From contig JAQYIU010000130.1 in NCBI GenBank assembly GCA_028721415.1, positions 1-43,173 of the forward strand: a stretch of 43,173 nt of DNA, in the 5' to 3' direction. Under the pieces are notes generated by a model, which saw only the letters and a list, made by a program, of their open reading frames with translations, ran no database searches and had not been told where the DNA came from. Both the position numbers and the translations under genes were made by a program. Source of the DNA: Lachnospiraceae bacterium (GTDB taxonomy: Bacteria; Bacillota; Clostridia; Lachnospirales; Lachnospiraceae). Numbering within the stretch: position 1 is the stretch's first letter; each line of letters opens with the position of its first letter. Positions 8,460 to 16,864 of this stretch are shown here, piece by piece.

Positions 8460-9338
8460 CTACCATCCTTCGTCATAGTTCACAGCATCTAAATCCACTG
8501 CTTCTCCGAGAATATCTCTGGTACCGGTACGAATCTCCTCCACCAGCACCTGCTGTTTTGCCTTCGCGATCACTTCTTCTCCCGGCTGGATACCGCTGTT
8601 ATCCACCAGGGCAAGGCTCCTGCTTCCAATCTGGGAAGAAGTCACCGCCAGAAGTTTAATCAGCTCCCGGAGCTGATCCGCATTTTTGGCCTGCACTGCC
8701 AGTTCATCATTACCGGTAAATGCACGAAGCACTTCCATATTCACCTTGGATCCGATTCCCAGGGCAATCTTTAATCCATGCTGGAACCATTTGTTCTGTT
8801 TCAGCGTTTCCAGCCCTTTCTGCCAGTCATCATTCGGAGATCCGTCAGATAAGAGGAAGATCACCGGTGCAAAAGAAAGGGACGGGGAATTTAAAAATGT
8901 ACTGCGGGAAAGTTTTCTGGACAATTCCATAAACGCATCTCCCATAAAGGTAAGCCCTTCTGCTTCCAATCTGTTCCAATATTGGTATTCTTCTATCCGA
9001 ACCGGTTCCGGTGTCACCCATTCCACATTGGTGGAAAACTTCATAATCGCAATTTTTACATCTGTTGATGCCTCTCCTACTCCGATCAGAGATGGCAGTA
9101 ATTCTTCCATTGTTCCATTGAGAGAACCTATCTTCGTTCCTTTCATACTGCCGGAAACATCAATCAGGAAAAAAATCGTCATACTTTTCTTTGCCGGCTC
9201 CATGGTATCCAGGAAATCATCTTCCATGGCATCTGCTTGCTCCGTCACCTCGGAAAGCACCAGACTCTTACTCATACGATTCTTTTTTAAAAGGAGCTCA
9301 TCATCGTCAAATTCATTGAGATCCACCCACTTTGGCAT
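8460..9338 (-). CDS. TerY-type von Willebrand factor A protein, copy 1
   Basis: First gene of the six-gene operon, with GGAGGG eight bases before the ATG. The 292-residue protein has an acidic N-terminal tail of about 45 residues, then a vWA domain. MIDAS residues are DVSGS at 60-64, the Thr of EGLTFMG, and the Asp of LSDGSPND, so divalent metal binding should be intact. The tail ends in NYDEGW, echoing copy 2. No signal peptide is present. In TerY-P triads the vWA protein is encoded with a kinase and a PP2C phosphatase and is thought to be a metal-dependent hub that they modify. Family identification is strong. Biological role here (stress tolerance or phage defence) is inferred from related systems. 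Confidence 0.85.
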   Translation of the reverse strand: MPKWVDLNEFDDDELLLKKNRMSKSLVLSEVTEQADAMEDDFLDTMEPAKKSMTIFFLIDVSGSMKGTKIGSLNGTMEELLPSLIGVGEASTDVKIAIMKFSTNVEWVTPEPVRIEEYQYWNRLEAEGLTFMGDAFMELSRKLSRSTFLNSPSLSFAPVIFLLSDGSPNDDWQKGLETLKQNKWFQHGLKIALGIGSKVNMEVLRAFTGNDELAVQAKNADQLRELIKLLAVTSSQIGSRSLALVDNSGIQPGEEVIAKAKQQVLVEEIRTGTRDILGEAVDLDAVNYDEGW

Positions 9339-9433
9339 ATCTATCCCTCCTGATTATCATATTCATCCGGGATGCTTCTACACATCCTCGCAACAGGCAG
9401 ACTACCCCCTGTCATTTTTCTACTCTGTTTCTT

Positions 9434-9462
9434 ATTATAACATCATATAATTAATTTACCAA
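9434..9462 (-). promoter_or_regulatory. Sigma-A type promoter of the TerY operon
   Basis: On the minus strand TTGGTA (9457-9462) and TATAAT (9434-9439) are separated by exactly 17 bases. Transcription would begin near 9427, leaving a leader of about 90 bases before the vWA start at 9338. Confidence 0.7.
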
Positions 9463-9582
9463 ATCCTTTTCCGAGGGGTTGCTTATACATTTCGTGACTA
9501 CAAAATATTTTTTAATATAATTTTCAAGAAATTTCCTGTAATATTTTGTGGTGGAATACAAATACTATCACAGGAATTCTCT

Positions 9583-9696
9583 TTGAGAGTGGTATTCAAA
9601 AAACGTAGACGCAGCGGGCTGCATTGCGACTTTTAGAATGCTGCTATCAGAAAAACAGGCGAGTTTATTTGATCGATTTATTTAAAATACGATGTA
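9583..9696. repeat. Dispersed repeat, partial copy
   Basis: About 114 bases are clearly related to the inner and right parts of the 161-bp element at 16865-17025. Shared segments are TTGAGAGTG, TATTCAAAAAACGTAG, AGCGGGCT, AAAAACAGGC and ATACGATGTA. The left terminal arm is not recognisable here. The copy ends 24 bases before the start codon at 9721. The rest of the gap 9339-9720 holds the TerY promoter and nothing else I can name. Confidence 0.7.
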
Positions 9697-9720
9697 CAAA
9701 AACAATAAGGAGGTAAAATC

Positions 9721-10155
9721 ATGTCTCAAATGGAAACCTGTGAATTATTAAAGAAATGTACTTCCGGAATCAAAATGGCCATTGATGCCATCGATGAAGT
9801 GCTGCCCAATGTAAAAAACCCTGCTCTGAAAAATAAATTAATTACTTCAAAAAAGGAGCACAAAAAACTGGAAGAGGAAACTGTGAATCTGCTGAAGCAA
9901 TATCGTCAGGAAGAACAAGCGCCCGGGATGATGGCGAAAGGAATGGCATGGATGAAAACCAACCTTCAAATGTCCGTAAATCCTGGTGATGATACCATCG
10001 CCAATCTGATGAGCAGTGGCTGTGATATGGGCATCCGAACCCTTTACAAAGCACTGAATGATAACACGGAAGCCAGTGAAGGGGCAAAGGCTCTGGTGAA
10101 AAAAGTAATTAAAGCTGAAGAGAATCTCGGTAAAGAAATGCAGGGGTATTTATAG
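9721..10155 (+). CDS. Small helical protein of unknown function
   Basis: The 144-residue product has an excellent AAGGAGG site ten bases before the ATG. It reads as almost wholly alpha-helical and charged, with heptad-like leucines. The N-terminal segment (ETCELLKKCTSGIKMAIDAI), a Lys/Glu-rich middle helix and a C-terminal helix (ALVKKVIKAEENLGKEMQGYL) are consistent with a four-helix bundle of the ferritin-like or DUF2383 sort. I see no clear di-iron ExxH pair. There is no signal peptide or membrane segment. The gene stands alone on the plus strand, divergent from the TerY operon and convergent with asnS. Its promoter region overlaps the dispersed repeat. Function unknown. Confidence 0.75.
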   Translation: MSQMETCELLKKCTSGIKMAIDAIDEVLPNVKNPALKNKLITSKKEHKKLEEETVNLLKQYRQEEQAPGMMAKGMAWMKTNLQMSVNPGDDTIANLMSSGCDMGIRTLYKALNDNTEASEGAKALVKKVIKAEENLGKEMQGYL

Positions 10156-10182
10156 AAGAAAGGTCAAGAAGAGAGTAACAAA

Positions 10183-10445
10183 ACAGACGCCGACGAAACC
10201 GATCATGGCAGTTCTCTCGCCGACACCTCCCCACCGACTCCCAGCCGGGATATGGAGTTTTCTTCGCCGACTGTGAGCACGGACAATACACAGGATCAAT
10301 AGAAAGACATGCATAAAATAAAGCAAGGGTATGATTTCATGCATGTCTTGACAAAAAGGCACGGAACTGGTTTCCGGGCCATACCATATATTGTCCGGGT
10401 GAGGTGGAGGCGAAAAAACTCCATATCCGCCCGGTCGGCGTCTGT
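10183..10445. repeat. 263-bp nested foldback (palindromic) element
   Basis: Four colinear pairs of inverted segments are nested around one centre. They are 183-194 with 434-445 (12 bp, perfect), about 245-268 with 409-434 (imperfect, long), 280-288 with 389-397 (9 bp, perfect) and 304-314 with 339-349 (11 bp, perfect), all plus 10000. CTGTCCCC is repeated at the right edge. It fills the gap 10156-10475 between the convergent genes and could serve both as terminator and as a MITE-like element. No convincing gene is inside. Confidence 0.75.
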
Positions 10446-10475
10446 CCCCACCTTCTGTCCCCGATGTCTTTCAAC

Positions 10476-11861
10476 TTACAGATCGCAGTTATTCACAGTT
10501 CTCGGGAACGGAATGACATCTCTGATATTCGTCATTCCTGTAACATACATAATAAACCGTTCAAATCCAAGTCCAAAGCCGGAATGGCGAGTAGAACCAT
10601 ACTTTCTAAGATCCAGATAGAACTGATAGCTTTCCTCGGAAAGGCCAAGTTCCCGGATACGATTCAATAAAATATCATAATCATCTTCTCTCTGGCTGCC
10701 ACCGATGATCTCCCCGATTCCCGGAACCAGACAATCCATGGCTGCCACGGTTTTTCCGTCCTCATTTAACTTCATATAGAAAGCCTTGATTTCCTTCGGA
10801 TAATCCGTCACAAAAACCGGCCGTTTAAATACCTTTTCGGTAAGATATCTCTCGTGTTCTGTCTGGAGATCCACACCCCAGGATACTTTATATTCAAATT
10901 GATCGTTATGTTCTTCGAGAATCTGAATGGCTTCTGTATAGGTCACATGTCCAAATTCTGAATGAAGCACATTTTCCAGTCGCTCGGTCAATCCTTTATC
11001 GATAAACTGATTGAAGAAACGCATCTCTTCCGGTGCGTGATCAAAAAGATACTTGATCACATATTTGAGCATATCTTCTGCTACCTGCATATCGTCCTTC
11101 AGATCTGCAAAAGCCATCTCCGGTTCAATCATCCAGAACTCAGCAGCATGTCTTGTGGTATTGGAATTTTCCGCCCGGAACGTCGGTCCGAATGTATAGA
11201 TATTTCGAAATGCCTGGGCAAAGGTTTCCCCGTTCAACTGACCACTCACTGTCAGATTGGTTGGTTTTCCAAAAAAGTCCTGACTGAAATCTGCGGCTCC
11301 CTCCTCCGTTTTTGGCACTTCATCAAGAGGTAATGTGGTTACCTGAAACATTTCTCCGGCACCTTCACAGTCACTGGCGGTAATGAGTGGAGTATTTACA
11401 TAAACAAATCCTCTCTCCTGGAAAAATTGATGAATGGCAAAAGCTGCCATGGAACGAATCCGAAAAACTGCCTGAAAGGTATTGGTTCTTGGACGAAGAT
11501 GGGAGATTGTTCTTAAATATTCCAGGCTATGTCGTTTTTTCTGCAAAGGATAATCCGGTGCAGATGCTCCTTCTATGGCAACAGATGTCGCCTGAATTTC
11601 AAATGGCTGCTTTGCCTCCGGAGTTGCCACAAGGGTCCCTTTGACAATAATCGCAGCTCCCACATTCAACTTGGAAATCTGAGCAAAATTATCCATGGAT
11701 TCATCATAGACAATCTGCAGCGTTTCAAAAAATGTACCGTCGTGAAGCACGATAAATCCAAACTTTTTTGAACCTCGGACACTTCGCACCCATCCACCAA
11801 CGGTAATCTCCTTCTCTAAATACTCCCCCTGATTCTGATATATTTCACGAATTGTAATCAT
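10476..11861 (-). CDS. asnS: Asparaginyl-tRNA synthetase
   Basis: Charges tRNA-Asn with asparagine using ATP in the cytosol. The start at 11861 ([10 protein letters not shown]) has GGAGGAG upstream; the longer ATG at 11891 lacks a site. The 461-residue length is standard. An N-terminal OB-fold anticodon-binding domain (about 1-110) has [18 protein letters not shown] class II catalytic core follows, with motif 2 ([22 protein letters not shown]) and motif 3 ([21 protein letters not shown]). The HAAEFWM signature favours AsnRS over AspRS. It follows the YczE-like gene with a 52-base gap and ends next to the foldback element. No T-box leader is visible upstream. Confidence 0.95.
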   Translation of the reverse strand: MITIREIYQNQGEYLEKEITVGGWVRSVRGSKKFGFIVLHDGTFFETLQIVYDESMDNFAQISKLNVGAAIIVKGTLVATPEAKQPFEIQATSVAIEGASAPDYPLQKKRHSLEYLRTISHLRPRTNTFQAVFRIRSMAAFAIHQFFQERGFVYVNTPLITASDCEGAGEMFQVTTLPLDEVPKTEEGAADFSQDFFGKPTNLTVSGQLNGETFAQAFRNIYTFGPTFRAENSNTTRHAAEFWMIEPEMAFADLKDDMQVAEDMLKYVIKYLFDHAPEEMRFFNQFIDKGLTERLENVLHSEFGHVTYTEAIQILEEHNDQFEYKVSWGVDLQTEHERYLTEKVFKRPVFVTDYPKEIKAFYMKLNEDGKTVAAMDCLVPGIGEIIGGSQREDDYDILLNRIRELGLSEESYQFYLDLRKYGSTRHSGFGLGFERFIMYVTGMTNIRDVIPFPRTVNNCDL

Positions 11862-11913
11862 AGTTTCTCCTCCAAAATTAAAGATACGCAAAATTTGGTA
11901 CCATCTGTTCCTA

Positions 11914-12588
11914 TTATTTATCCTCAGCTAATCCGGTTAACACAGCCATTTTTTCTTTACACAGATAATTGAATGCAAACACTGCTCTTCCTACTCCAAT
12001 TACCGCAACTACCGTTCCGATTCCAATTCCTACCAGAAAATGTCCTGATACGATTCCCAAAATAAATGTCAGCGAAATATTCATCAGATCAAATACATTT
12101 TTTGCAAATCCCATATCTTTATGAATGCAATCTGCAAATGCTGCTACAATTCCATCTCCGGGATTCGGAATCAGCTTCATATTGACGGACATTGCTGCAC
12201 CAATACCAGTGAAAATCACCGCCACAATAAGGAGCAGCAAATTCTGCCAGAAATGTGAAAACTGAATGGTGATAGCATCATTAAACAGATTCATAAATCT
12301 GGTAAAAACAATGGACAACGGAATCTGCAACAGATCATAATACCGGCGATTTTTTCCTCGAATGATTAACTGCACAATCACAAAAATAATATACCATATC
12401 AGCGTTACATTTCCAAAGTTTAAATGAAAAATTTCGGAAACACTATAGGATACTGAAATGATCGGAGATACCCCCAGTCCTGTCTTCGTATTCAAAGTAA
12501 TTCCCATAGCAAGAATCAGCATAGACAGCACATAAAAAAATATCCGAAATCCCCACTGTTTTATTTTTATCCCTTTTGTTTTCTGCAT
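11914..12588 (-). CDS. YczE/YitT-type integral membrane protein (DUF6198)
   Basis: The 224-residue protein has about five membrane helices beginning at residue 13. It carries features of the YczE/YyaS/YitT-like family: an early [12 protein letters not shown] segment and a central [17 protein letters not shown] motif between helices, followed by [18 protein letters not shown]. Function in this family is largely unknown; some members sit beside peptide synthase or regulatory genes. It lies immediately upstream of asnS on the same strand and may be co-transcribed. A Lys-rich N-terminus ([11 protein letters not shown]) faces the cytosol by the positive-inside rule. Confidence 0.75.
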   Translation of the reverse strand: MQKTKGIKIKQWGFRIFFYVLSMLILAMGITLNTKTGLGVSPIISVSYSVSEIFHLNFGNVTLIWYIIFVIVQLIIRGKNRRYYDLLQIPLSIVFTRFMNLFNDAITIQFSHFWQNLLLLIVAVIFTGIGAAMSVNMKLIPNPGDGIVAAFADCIHKDMGFAKNVFDLMNISLTFILGIVSGHFLVGIGIGTVVAVIGVGRAVFAFNYLCKEKMAVLTGLAEDK

Positions 12589-12627
12589 AAATACCCCTTG
12601 TTTTTTCTTTTACATTTTTTCATAAAT

Positions 12628-12668
12628 CAATCGGGTATCTCCGCATAATTTCGGAAATGACCCGATTG
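12628..12668 (-). terminator. Hairpin after the helveticin J-like gene
   Basis: Perfect arms CAATCGGGT (12628-12636) and ACCCGATTG (12660-12668) enclose an inner TCCG/CGGA stem. The T-tract on the minus strand is weak, so it may be a terminator or an mRNA 3' stabiliser. Confidence 0.5.
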
Positions 12669-12679
12669 TTCTGTCACTT

Positions 12680-13654
12680 TTAATATTTTTTTACTTCATA
12701 AATATTACAGGACTGATTGGTTAATTTGTTGGACACATACATGATGAGCATTCGTCTGTCCTGCAATATTTTGATTCCTTCCGGCTCACGGAAAGATAAC
12801 CGGCTTGCTCCGCGAATAAGTCTCGCTTTCGTCCGTCCTGTCAGATAATTACAGCTGCGAATTATCGTTGGCTGATATTTTCTTTTTTTGTCATAACTTT
12901 TCAGAAATGACTTTCTGGGACTTCCCTCTATAGTATAAATGGTATTTCCTCCTATGTCAAACCCCTGAAAATCACCAGAAGTCGGAGACAAAACAACCTG
13001 TTTCAGAAGATGCCTGACATCAATCTGCGTTCCATTAACAAGATTATAAATCTGAAAATACTGCTTTTTTTTATAGGTAAAACGAACCGCCAGCCTGGTA
13101 CTGTCTTCATTGATTGCCGGATATACATTTGTCACATACTTCCCATTGATTCCTTTTGGAATTCGGTAACAGATTTCTCCCTGATGATACAGCACTCCTT
13201 TTTTTTGATATCGGAAACCGGAGATTGCTCTTGAAACATCCGAACCGGATGCCGCATTACTTCCTGTCCAAAGGTAAGTCTCTCCATTGGAAACAGAGCA
13301 ATCCAGGTTCGTGGCATGTCCGAAATATTTTAACGTCATGTAATCTCTTTTATATTTTCCAAGCCCCTGATATTTTACTCTGGTGATTCTCAGATTGCCC
13401 ACACTCGGTTTGGTCATCTGGATATAGTAATAATAAGTATCATCTAAGGTAAAAGACTGAATCCATCTTTTGGATGCCAGCTTCGTTACTGTCTGAACTA
13501 CTTTTAAATCACTGGATGCCGGCTCCGCCGGTGTTTTATCTTTTGTGACCACCTTTGCCGCCTGTACCTCCATCAGACTATTGTCCGTTCCTGCAACAAA
13601 AAACAGTCCCCACAACAATAGCAGAGACCACAGGATCATTTTCTTTTTCTTCAT
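12680..13654 (-). CDS. Secreted helveticin J-like (class III bacteriocin family) protein
   Basis: The start at 13654 has GGAGAG upstream and leads into a Lys-rich signal peptide (MKKKKMILWSLLLLWGLFFV) with cleavage after about residue 33. The 324-residue product resembles helveticin J along its mature length. Matching segments are an early IQSFTLDDTYYYYIQM strand, FGHATNLDCSV...YLWTGSN, INEDSTRLAVRF...QIYNLVNG, FQGFDIGGNTIYTIEG, and the closing EGIKILQDRRMLIMYVS...NIYEVKK. The repeated beta pattern suggests a propeller-like fold. Helveticin J is a large bacteriocin; many relatives in gut Clostridia are uncharacterised, so killing activity is not proven. No immunity gene is recognisable. It follows the FTR-like small gene by about 20 bases. 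Confidence 0.65.
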   Translation of the reverse strand: MKKKKMILWSLLLLWGLFFVAGTDNSLMEVQAAKVVTKDKTPAEPASSDLKVVQTVTKLASKRWIQSFTLDDTYYYYIQMTKPSVGNLRITRVKYQGLGKYKRDYMTLKYFGHATNLDCSVSNGETYLWTGSNAASGSDVSRAISGFRYQKKGVLYHQGEICYRIPKGINGKYVTNVYPAINEDSTRLAVRFTYKKKQYFQIYNLVNGTQIDVRHLLKQVVLSPTSGDFQGFDIGGNTIYTIEGSPRKSFLKSYDKKRKYQPTIIRSCNYLTGRTKARLIRGASRLSFREPEGIKILQDRRMLIMYVSNKLTNQSCNIYEVKKY

Positions 13655-13674
13655 TGGTTTTCTCTCCTGCATTA

Positions 13675-13872
13675 TCATTTTTCTTTATAATAGAGCATAC
13701 AATGGCAATATCCTTCAAAATTCTCATCGGCAATCTGCTCACGAAATTCCTGGCACATACATTTATTTTCCGGGGTGCTTCCAATCTGACATGGACAATG
13801 TCCATTTTTTTCTTCCAATCCCTTTTTTATCATGGCAACCACTTTCTCATCAGGATTTAATCGAATTTTCAT
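13675..13872 (-). CDS. Small ferredoxin-thioredoxin reductase catalytic-chain-like protein
   Basis: The start at 13872 has GAGGAGG upstream, giving 65 residues. The cysteine pattern CPC-x(10)-CMC-x(15)-CHC matches the catalytic subunit of ferredoxin:thioredoxin reductase, in which these cysteines hold a 4Fe-4S cluster next to a redox-active disulfide. The classic protein is near 100 residues, so this is a minimal version. Related small proteins occur in anaerobes and archaea, where they are thought to reduce thioredoxin-like partners. No variable chain, ferredoxin or thioredoxin gene is adjacent. It lies just upstream of the helveticin J-like gene on the same strand. Confidence 0.7.
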   Translation of the reverse strand: MKIRLNPDEKVVAMIKKGLEEKNGHCPCQIGSTPENKCMCQEFREQIADENFEGYCHCMLYYKEK

Positions 13873-14026
13873 GTTCTGCCTCCTCTCCATATATTCATGA
13901 TATTTACTATAACACAGAAATATGCAGATAACATGACAAATTTCATTTTTATCGTCTTGCCCTGATTTGTCTGTCAGGATATAATAAAGAAAAAACAGAA
14001 GTAACAATCATAAAGGGAGGATTCCA

Positions 14027-14386
14027 ATGAAATTTCATCGAGTATTACTTTTTACAACCATACAAATGGACATCACACCTGTTGGAGATGATATCCACAT
14101 TCTGCTGACCGGCGGAGAGAACAATCAGATCGGCTGCACCGCATTTGCCAGCCCGATTCCTGATACCGATCCTGTAGAATGTGAAACTTCTGTCATCAGC
14201 AACGTGGAAGATCCCGATGCTCTTTTCTGCAAATATGTGGCAGAAAATCTTGCTATCCAGACAGGACAAAACGTCCTTTGTACCGGCGGTGTTTTTGTAG
14301 AGGATCCTGATGAACATCAGATGGATAAACTTTATGAAAATATAGACGAAATGATTCAGGATTGGACCAATTTCCTGACCGATTAG
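14027..14386 (+). CDS. Conserved small protein of unknown function, possibly LpdD-like
   Basis: The 119-residue protein starts 8 bases after a good GGGAGG site. It begins with alternating beta strands (HRVLLFTTIQMDITPVGDDI), has a GGENNQIGCTAFASP loop, and ends in an acidic amphipathic helix. This layout faintly resembles the LpdD-like prenylated-flavin chaperone domain, but key motifs are not clear enough to assign it. It is divergent from the FTR-like gene and faces a bidirectional terminator. I would treat it as a hypothetical cytosolic protein. Confidence 0.6.
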   Translation: MKFHRVLLFTTIQMDITPVGDDIHILLTGGENNQIGCTAFASPIPDTDPVECETSVISNVEDPDALFCKYVAENLAIQTGQNVLCTGGVFVEDPDEHQMDKLYENIDEMIQDWTNFLTD

Positions 14387-14430
14387 TATTTGTATTTTTT
14401 ATCGTAAAATAGATTAATTTCCTATCACGT

Positions 14431-14475
14431 AAAAAAGACTCTCCTTCGCCCCGCAACGCTTGAAGAGTCTTTTTT
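14431..14475. terminator. Bidirectional terminator
   Basis: Arms AAAAAAGACTCT (14431-14442) and AGAGTCTTTTTT (14464-14475) form a perfect stem with A/T tracts on both sides. It serves both the plus-strand gene ending at 14386 and the minus-strand regulator ending at 14475. Confidence 0.9.
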
Positions 14476-15176
14476 TATTCATTCTCCAGATAATTAACAT
14501 ATCCTGACTTGGTCTCCATATATCTGGACTGACTGATCGGAAGTTTCATTCCATTTTCCAGTACAATCTCATACTTCTCCAACTGAGATATGTGCATAAG
14601 ATTCACCGCATAGCTTTTATGACATTGAAGAAAATAAATCCCGTGTTCATAATTCAGAAAATCTGATATTTTAAGATTGATCGACTTAACCAGCCCATCT
14701 TCTCCATAAATATTCAGCTTCCTTTTATCACTTTCCACATAATAAATCTTCGTATATGGTATCGTGAAAATTCCCTGCTTATTAATAATAGTGAAATTCT
14801 TCTCTTTCGACATGTTAAGTTCATGTAAAGCCTTCTCCAAAGCTTTCTTTACATGATCCACACTAAGCGGTTTCGACAGTACATAGGTGGGAGTGGAATG
14901 AAATACCTCAAAAACCGAATTATTTAATTCTGTCAGATAAATAATCTTTACATCTGTATATAAATCCTGCAAGCGTCTGGAATATTCGATGATATCCATG
15001 GGATTCTTCTCCAGAGATAAAAACAAAATCTTATACAGACTTCCTTTGCTGATATCTTCCTTCAGATCACTGTCTCTCTCCCAGATCTTCACCTGAATAT
15101 GGGGAGAATTGTCATGAATGATTTCTTTTAATTGATACGCTACTTCTTTATCATATTCTAAAATACCAATATTGAT
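14475..15176 (-). CDS. LytTR-type DNA-binding regulator with a non-canonical receiver
   Basis: The C-terminal half (about 115-233) is a LytTR DNA-binding domain of the AgrA/LytR kind: IFTIPYTKIYYVES, RKLNIYG, YFLQCHKSYAVNL, PISQSRY. The N-terminal half follows a response-regulator receiver pattern (NIGILEYDKEVAYQLKEII...ILFLSLEKNPMDIIEY...IIYLTEL...YVLSKPLS). The usual phospho-acceptor Asp after ILFL is Ser, so phosphorylation in the normal way looks impossible. No ATG fits the domain start; the frame begins properly at an ATC (15174-15176), 7 bases after GGGAGGG. The first GTG in frame (15092) would cut away about 28 conserved residues. No sensor kinase is adjacent, though LytTR regulators often act with a membrane histidine kinase. 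Confidence 0.7.
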   Translation of the reverse strand: MNIGILEYDKEVAYQLKEIIHDNSPHIQVKIWERDSDLKEDISKGSLYKILFLSLEKNPMDIIEYSRRLQDLYTDVKIIYLTELNNSVFEVFHSTPTYVLSKPLSVDHVKKALEKALHELNMSKEKNFTIINKQGIFTIPYTKIYYVESDKRKLNIYGEDGLVKSINLKISDFLNYEHGIYFLQCHKSYAVNLMHISQLEKYEIVLENGMKLPISQSRYMETKSGYVNYLENE

Positions 15177-15436
15177 AACGCATCCCTCCCTTGATTTCGA
15201 TTATTAACCTCCATCTCATATGAAAAAACATATTGATAAATATGAATATTTCCGTCAGGGAAGTACTTTTATTAATAAATTATAACATAGCAAAAATTTT
15301 TTTCAGTTTTATTTATTGCAATTTGAACCTTAATTTTGACATCTCATTGCATAAAATATACAATTTTAATTATCTCATAATCCTTTAATTTAAAAAGTTT
15401 TCAGACCTTTCCAGGCAAATCTGCTTTCGAAAAAAA

Positions 15437-15460
15437 AGAGATGCCTTTACAAACATCTCT
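15437..15460 (-). terminator. Terminator overlapping the end of the metallophosphoesterase gene
   Basis: AGAGATG (15437-15443) pairs with CATCTCT (15454-15460), and on the minus strand a run of T follows. The stop codon at 15447-15449 lies in the loop. The rest of 15177-15436 is AT-rich and shows no gene. Confidence 0.7.
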
Positions 15461-16076
15461 CATTCAACCTTCTTTGTTTTTCATTTCTAATCCATTCATC
15501 CAGAGTCAATGGTACATAATCAGAATACATACAAAAACAATTGATCATATTGCAGGGAATCGGGAGTGGTTCCTCATCATATTTACTCTGTCTTCTGGTT
15601 TCTCTTGTAATAGCACAAAATTGCTGTACCAGCTGCCCATCCATGGTATCGTGAACATGGCCATACAACATATACGTCGATGGTTCTCCTTTTTTGTTTC
15701 GGCGATACTGTCCATTATAACAAAAAACCGGATAGTGAGACAAGACTACCTTTCGTCCATTATCTTTCATCTCTGCATAAGGTTTGATCCAGACAAATCT
15801 CTCTTTATGAAATTCACTTTTTTTCAGATAACGGTCATGATTTCCCTCAATAAGATAGAGGGTTCCATTCAGCTGATTCAGAATCTCATTGGTCTGTTCG
15901 GCAGTTCCCAGAGAAAAGTCGCCCAAAATGACCACTTCATCTTTGGGTTTCACCCTTTTGTTCCACTGGGATATCATATAGGCATTCATTTGCTCTACAT
16001 CGGAAAATCCCCGGCAATCCATCTGAATATTTAGTTGGTAATGATAAAAATGTAAGTCCGAAATATAGTATCTCAT
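15447..16076 (-). CDS. Calcineurin-like metallophosphoesterase
   Basis: A 209-residue hydrolase of the binuclear metallophosphatase superfamily. Motifs appear in order: the N-terminal ISDLHFYH metal site, VVILGDFSLG, IEGNHDRY, VVLSHYP and YGHVHDT, which together supply the metal-binding Asp, His and Asn residues. The compact size with the metal site at residue 6 is typical of stand-alone bacterial phosphoesterases, whose substrates are usually unknown. The protein is cytosolic by the lack of any signal peptide. It is a monocistronic-looking gene with its own terminator. Confidence 0.85.
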   Translation of the reverse strand: MRYYISDLHFYHYQLNIQMDCRGFSDVEQMNAYMISQWNKRVKPKDEVVILGDFSLGTAEQTNEILNQLNGTLYLIEGNHDRYLKKSEFHKERFVWIKPYAEMKDNGRKVVLSHYPVFCYNGQYRRNKKGEPSTYMLYGHVHDTMDGQLVQQFCAITRETRRQSKYDEEPLPIPCNMINCFCMYSDYVPLTLDEWIRNEKQRRLNERCL

Positions 16077-16143
16077 CTTGTTCCTTTTCTATTCATCTCA
16101 GTGGAGAATAAGAATCCTCTATGTTATTTTACGATTTTAATTA

Positions 16144-16791
16144 TTACAGAATCTCATATTGATCTTCGAGGGTAATATTTTCTCCCACAAGACCCAAAAA
16201 CGCTCCGTCCTGACCACCGTCGGGATGAGCAATGAGCCACTTGTTTCTGGCATAATACAGCTTTTCTTCTTCATTTAAAATCGGATGATCCTCTTTCTTT
16301 GCAAAATTTGTTCCATATGGAAGAACCACTGCTGTTTTAAATGCATAATCATTCTCCTTCAGACCACAAGGAGCAAAATGCAGTGTGGATGCATACAGTT
16401 CTACTGCTGTCCCTGCCGGCACAAAGAATGCTTCTACTTTTTTTGTATCATAATGATATTCCTCATCGATATCTCCCTGGAAGCCGAGCAGCAGGATCAT
16501 ATCTTTTGCTGCCAGATTGATTTCAGAGGAACGATGATATTCCAATGCATTCAATTGATTATTTTTTCCAACACAGTAACCGATCTCAATATCCATGCTG
16601 CCAAAACAGTGTTCTCGAATCACTGATGCCAATTCCATATCCTCCAGAGGCTGATAGGAAGCCACATATTCTACCGTTTCAGTATCTTTAATATAATCCA
16701 GTTCTTTTAATAATGGCGAAAAATCAATCCCCTCTATGATTTTTCCATATCGGCGAAATGCTTGATCTGTGACGTTCTTTATTTTCATCAT
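16144..16791 (-). CDS. DUF4867 family (cupin-like) protein
   Basis: The 215-residue protein has GGGAGG just upstream of two adjacent ATG codons. The sequence follows the DUF4867 pattern: LEYHRSSEINLAAKDMILLLG, then YDTKKVEAFFVPAGTAVELYASTLHFAPC, which reads like a cupin double-stranded beta-helix with conserved His and Glu. The C-terminal part has NKWLIAHPDG and a short final helix. DUF4867 proteins are thought to belong to sugar or keto-acid metabolism but have no settled function. No sugar pathway genes are beside it here. Confidence 0.75.
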   Translation of the reverse strand: MMKIKNVTDQAFRRYGKIIEGIDFSPLLKELDYIKDTETVEYVASYQPLEDMELASVIREHCFGSMDIEIGYCVGKNNQLNALEYHRSSEINLAAKDMILLLGFQGDIDEEYHYDTKKVEAFFVPAGTAVELYASTLHFAPCGLKENDYAFKTAVVLPYGTNFAKKEDHPILNEEEKLYYARNKWLIAHPDGGQDGAFLGLVGENITLEDQYEIL

Positions 16792-16864
16792 AAATTCCTC
16801 CCCTTACCTGTAGATATCTTCTCCATTTCAATTATTTTATACACATTTTATTTAACATCAATCC

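Noticed and set aside
8686-9450. 254-codon open frame on the plus strand
   Set aside because: It lies antisense to the well-supported vWA gene, has no ribosome site and no recognisable domain.
10150-10362. 70-codon minus-strand frame with a hydrophobic C-terminus
   Set aside because: It lies almost entirely within the foldback element, has no ribosome site and is best explained by the palindrome.
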